From an uncultured Pseudoteredinibacter sp. (GTDB lineage: Bacteria > Pseudomonadota > Gammaproteobacteria > Pseudomonadales > Cellvibrionaceae): a stretch of DNA of 64,000 nt. Of the stretch, positions 61,435 through 64,000 are shown one piece after another (within the stretch, counting starts at the first letter, position 1; the number at the start of each line of letters is the position of its first letter). The position numbers were made by a program, and so were the translations under genes. The notes beneath the pieces are model-generated. The model worked only from the letters and a program-made list of their open reading frames with translations, was not told where the DNA came from and ran no database searches. The stretch spans positions 62,001 to 126,000 of the forward strand of contig NZ_CANMSS010000008.1 in NCBI RefSeq assembly GCF_947500695.1. The letters are read 5' to 3'.

Positions 61435-62802
61435 TCATCGAAAACGCGCAGGAATCAATGGTAGAACTCTCGCGCCAAGCAGCAGCAAAAATAGGCCCTG
61501 TATCACAATCACCCAAACCGGTATTGGCACGGCTTGTGGGCCAGCCGGGGAACGATCACGGTCGGTAGCACTATTATTGCTAGTATCGCTGTCTTGAGCT
61601 TGCAATGGTGAGCCAGCATTATTAGGTAATGTTGCGGTTACCGTGTTCACCAAATCTCCACTAAAGCCAGGATCTAAGGTAAAGCTTAACTCAAAGCGCG
61701 CACTAGAGCCGGCTGGCAGATCTACGACAGCGCTAATCGCACCACTGCCGCTTGCAGTTCGACAGGCCGCGCCACCGCTTTGAGAAGTACAAGTCCAAGT
61801 TGCCGAGTTAACATTGGCTGGCAAGGGGTCATCCACTTGCACCCCTACGGCACCAAACAAGCCCTGATTACTTACATCAATGGTATACACGACCGTTTGA
61901 TCTGGGGTGTATTCACTTTGGCCATTATCTTTAGTGATTGCTATATCTGCAGGAAAAACCGGTCGATTGGAAACACAGCGAGCCGCGTCATTTCGTGCAG
62001 CTCCGCTAGACGTTGCAATTTGTGTTGCTATACCTGTCGTTAAATCAAAGTAGAAAAAACCTGCCCCGTCATTGGCGTTTCCGTAAACCGCATCCGGTGT
62101 ACCCCAAAGCGCACCGAAAGGGTTGCTGATTCCCGTAGGGTTTGGTGCTAGGGTTAACTCACCGGTTGTTACATTAATTTCGGCTAGATACCATTCTCCG
62201 CTGCCAGCCAAATGCAGCCCCCATAAACGGCCATCGGCAAAGGCGATATCACCACTATTGATCTCTAAAGGGCTTCCAGCGCCATCATTTAGACCTACAG
62301 TGCTTACCGTAGTCGCGGCGCCGGAAACAGGCCCCGCTCCTAAATCTAGAGTCACCAGAGTATCCCTTGCTGTCCCCGAGAGGACAAAGTACTCACCAGC
62401 TGGCGACATATCACCAGCCAAGTAAAACGCGTCAGGCATCCCGGTAATCGCGCCCAAGTCCTCGATCTCAGCATTGGCACCAATCCTGATCAAATGCGCA
62501 TCTGGACCACTGACGGCCGCACTTGAAACTGACCTCAAGCCGTACATAAAGCGATCAGACTCTCGAAATGCAATCGCATTGTAATCAAGCTTTGCAGCCT
62601 GAGGAGCGTTAACTTCGGCAAAATCAACACCTCCAAGAGCACCTGGGTTACCGCTAAAGAGCTGGATACTGTCTGGGCTGCCCTGACTTAGATAAAATGG
62701 GCTTGGACATGCGGCAAACTCCGTCGCTTGCGCGGAGGCGAGAGAGGATACTAATAGAGCCGCGGCAGAAACTGCCACTTGATAGAGACGGTGATACAAC
62801 AT
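61435..62802 (-). CDS. Exported protein with DUF6923-like and DUF11 domains and a CTERM-like tail
   Basis: This 455-residue exported protein has a signal peptide (about 1-26). A beta-propeller-like region (about 30-300) resembles DUF6923. A DUF11-type strand domain (about 303-410: DIAITKDNGQSEYTPDQTVVYT, NTVTATLPNNA) is followed by a tail at about 425-455 made of VPIPVW, a hydrophobic helix and a basic end. That tail looks like the IPTL-CTERM sorting signal, which would send the protein to the outer surface through a rhombosortase- or exosortase-type enzyme. The motif is imperfect (VPIPVW rather than IPTLSEW). It interrupts a gene order otherwise conserved between MTA deaminase and ubiG. Confidence 0.8.
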   Translation of the reverse strand: MLYHRLYQVAVSAAALLVSSLASAQATEFAACPSPFYLSQGSPDSIQLFSGNPGALGGVDFAEVNAPQAAKLDYNAIAFRESDRFMYGLRSVSSAAVSGPDAHLIRIGANAEIEDLGAITGMPDAFYLAGDMSPAGEYFVLSGTARDTLVTLDLGAGPVSGAATTVSTVGLNDGAGSPLEINSGDIAFADGRLWGLHLAGSGEWYLAEINVTTGELTLAPNPTGISNPFGALWGTPDAVYGNANDGAGFFYFDLTTGIATQIATSSGAARNDAARCVSNRPVFPADIAITKDNGQSEYTPDQTVVYTIDVSNQGLFGAVGVQVDDPLPANVNSATWTCTSQSGGAACRTASGSGAISAVVDLPAGSSARFELSFTLDPGFSGDLVNTVTATLPNNAGSPLQAQDSDTSNNSATDRDRSPAGPQAVPIPVWVIVIQGLFLLLLGARVLPLIPARFR

Positions 62803-62950
62803 AACGACTTCCTACTCACTCGTTAATTTGCGCGCGAGTCTACAGTTAATAACTGAACAAAAGCAAAATATAAGCTAGCGCTAATTATCCCCGCATGGCC
62901 TAGGCAGTGTTATAATTCTAGAAATTTACTTAAGTAAGGTTGCACAATCC

Positions 62951-63667
62951 ATGAGCACTTCCGCCTCCGCCAACGTCGATCATGCCGAGGTCGCTAAATT
63001 TGAAGCCCTAGCCAGCCGCTGGTGGGATCGAGAAGGCGAATTCAAGCCGCTACATGATATCAATCCACTGCGAGCGAACTATATTGACGAGCGAGCGAAA
63101 GTCGCCACTAAAAACTACTTAGATGTAGGCTGCGGCGGCGGAATATTGAGCGAAGCAATGGCCCAGCGTGGTGCTATTGTTAGTGGAATTGATATGGGAG
63201 AAGCGCCCTTACAAGTGGCCAAACTCCACAGCTTAGAATCGGGTGTAGAGGTAAACTACCGCCGCTGTACCGCAGAAGAATTAGCTGAGCAAGAAGCCGA
63301 GCAGTATGATGTCGTAAGCTGCATGGAAATGCTGGAACATGTGCCCGACCCGGCATCCGTAATAGCGGCCTGCGCCAAACTGTGTAAGCCTGGCGGCGAT
63401 TTGTTTTTTTCTACGATAAATCGCACCCCAAAAGCTTACGCGCTAGCCATTGTGGGCGCAGAATATATTATGCGTTGGTTACCTAAGGGCACCCATGAAT
63501 ACAGTAAATTTATTCGCCCTTCTGAATTAGCCAGTGGTCTTCGTGCAGCTGGACTCGAGCTTATTGACGTAAGCGGCATGACTTATAACCCCTTACTTAA
63601 GCGTTATAAGATCAACCCTAACGATGTAGATGTAAACTATTTGGTTCACGCCAGAAAGCCTGTTTAA
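62951..63667 (+). CDS. ubiG: Ubiquinone biosynthesis O-methyltransferase UbiG
   Basis: UbiG carries out both O-methylations in ubiquinone synthesis. The 238-residue protein has the SAM-binding motif [11 protein letters not shown] (about 58-68), [11 protein letters not shown], and the entry region [20 protein letters not shown], which are specific for UbiG. It is followed after 9 bases by a HAD phosphatase, as in Pseudomonas. An AAGG ribosome site lies 11 bases before the ATG. Confidence 0.97.
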   Translation: MSTSASANVDHAEVAKFEALASRWWDREGEFKPLHDINPLRANYIDERAKVATKNYLDVGCGGGILSEAMAQRGAIVSGIDMGEAPLQVAKLHSLESGVEVNYRRCTAEELAEQEAEQYDVVSCMEMLEHVPDPASVIAACAKLCKPGGDLFFSTINRTPKAYALAIVGAEYIMRWLPKGTHEYSKFIRPSELASGLRAAGLELIDVSGMTYNPLLKRYKINPNDVDVNYLVHARKPV

Positions 63668-63676
63668 GATAATTTT

Positions 63677-64000
63677 ATGTCAAAACTTAAAGCCGTATTG
63701 TTCGATTTAGACGGCACTTTGATTGATACCGCCCCAGATTTCATTCGTGTTGTGAATCAGTTATTGGCGGAAGATAATCGCCCAGCAATTTCTGATGTTA
63801 GTATTCGAGCAACCGTTTCCGCAGGGTCGCGCGCGCTTGTTCAACTGGCTTACAATTTAGAAGCTGGCGATGAACAAGTAGAAACTATTCGTGAACGCCT
63901 GTTAAAGCTTTACGAGAAACAAATTGCCATTGATAGCCGACCATTTGCCGGAATCAATGAATTGTTAAAAAAACTAGGTGAACACAATATTGCTTGGGGT
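63677..64000 (+). CDS. mupP: HAD phosphatase, MupP- or Gph-like (cut by window edge)
   Basis: The first 108 codons of a HAD-superfamily phosphatase are open to the right edge. The catalytic motif FDLDGTLIDTAPD (residues 9-21) is intact. By its place directly after ubiG it is most likely MupP, the N-acetylmuramic acid 6-phosphate phosphatase of cell-wall recycling; phosphoglycolate phosphatase Gph is the alternative and is hard to tell apart from this part. The start ATG is at 63677. Confidence 0.82.
   Translation, partial: MSKLKAVLFDLDGTLIDTAPDFIRVVNQLLAEDNRPAISDVSIRATVSAGSRALVQLAYNLEAGDEQVETIRERLLKLYEKQIAIDSRPFAGINELLKKLGEHNIAWG

Overview
The window looks like chromosomal DNA of a free-living, probably marine, gammaproteobacterium near the Cellvibrionales/Pseudomonadales. 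This is an inference from gene content and order: a tyrA-aroA fusion, a class II DAHP synthase, a gltA / sdhCDAB-sucAB-lpd-sucCD block, a gpsA-DUF4389-sixA run, and gyrA next to an MTA deaminase, ubiG and a mupP-like phosphatase. I saw no tRNA, rRNA, CRISPR array, insertion sequence or phage gene. Both window edges cut a gene: a chemoreceptor on the left and a HAD phosphatase on the right.

Layout. 1-13 kb: the chemoreceptor end, a secreted S9 peptidase, a minus-strand run gpsA / DUF4389 / sixA / hydrolase / DUF4892, htpG with a heat-shock type promoter, two overlapping hotdog thioesterases, a small membrane protein, a class D beta-lactamase and a secreted esterase. 13.5-19.4 kb: a four-gene plus-strand operon of a zinc alcohol dehydrogenase, a diverged copy that has lost every catalytic zinc ligand, a soluble hybrid histidine kinase and a soluble receiver-kinase. 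19.4-30 kb: fadBA, an SDR plus metallo-beta-lactamase-fold pair, an EAL-CBS-GGDEF protein, DAHP synthase, a rhodanese and a periplasmic binding-protein-like gene. 30-44 kb: the TCA block, sucD-sucC-lpd-sucB-sucA-sdhB-sdhA-sdhD-sdhC on the minus strand and gltA divergent from it. 44-53 kb: a lone exbD, a LapG-like protease, glpE plus a TSUP transporter, a LysR regulator divergent from cytochrome b561 and YceI, then cysDN. 53-64 kb: tyrA-aroA, pheA, gyrA, MTA deaminase, a DUF11 protein with a CTERM-like tail, ubiG and mupP.

How it fits together. The TCA block covers most of the oxidative cycle from citrate synthase to succinate dehydrogenase, and fadBA feeds acetyl-CoA into it. Aromatic amino acid synthesis is represented by DAHP synthase, AroA, TyrA and PheA. 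Sulfur handling is represented by CysDN, two rhodanese-type proteins and a TSUP permease.

The best candidate for an undescribed system is the operon at 13.5-19.4 kb. It pairs an apparently active NAD-type alcohol dehydrogenase with a pseudoenzyme paralogue and two cytosolic kinases, with no DNA-binding output gene beside them. I propose that the dehydrogenase pair gives a metabolic or redox input to the kinases. The gene content and zinc-ligand loss are read from the sequence; the coupling is inference. Several start codons are moved to internal ATG, GTG or TTG codons where a Shine-Dalgarno sequence supports it; the reasons are given in the entries.
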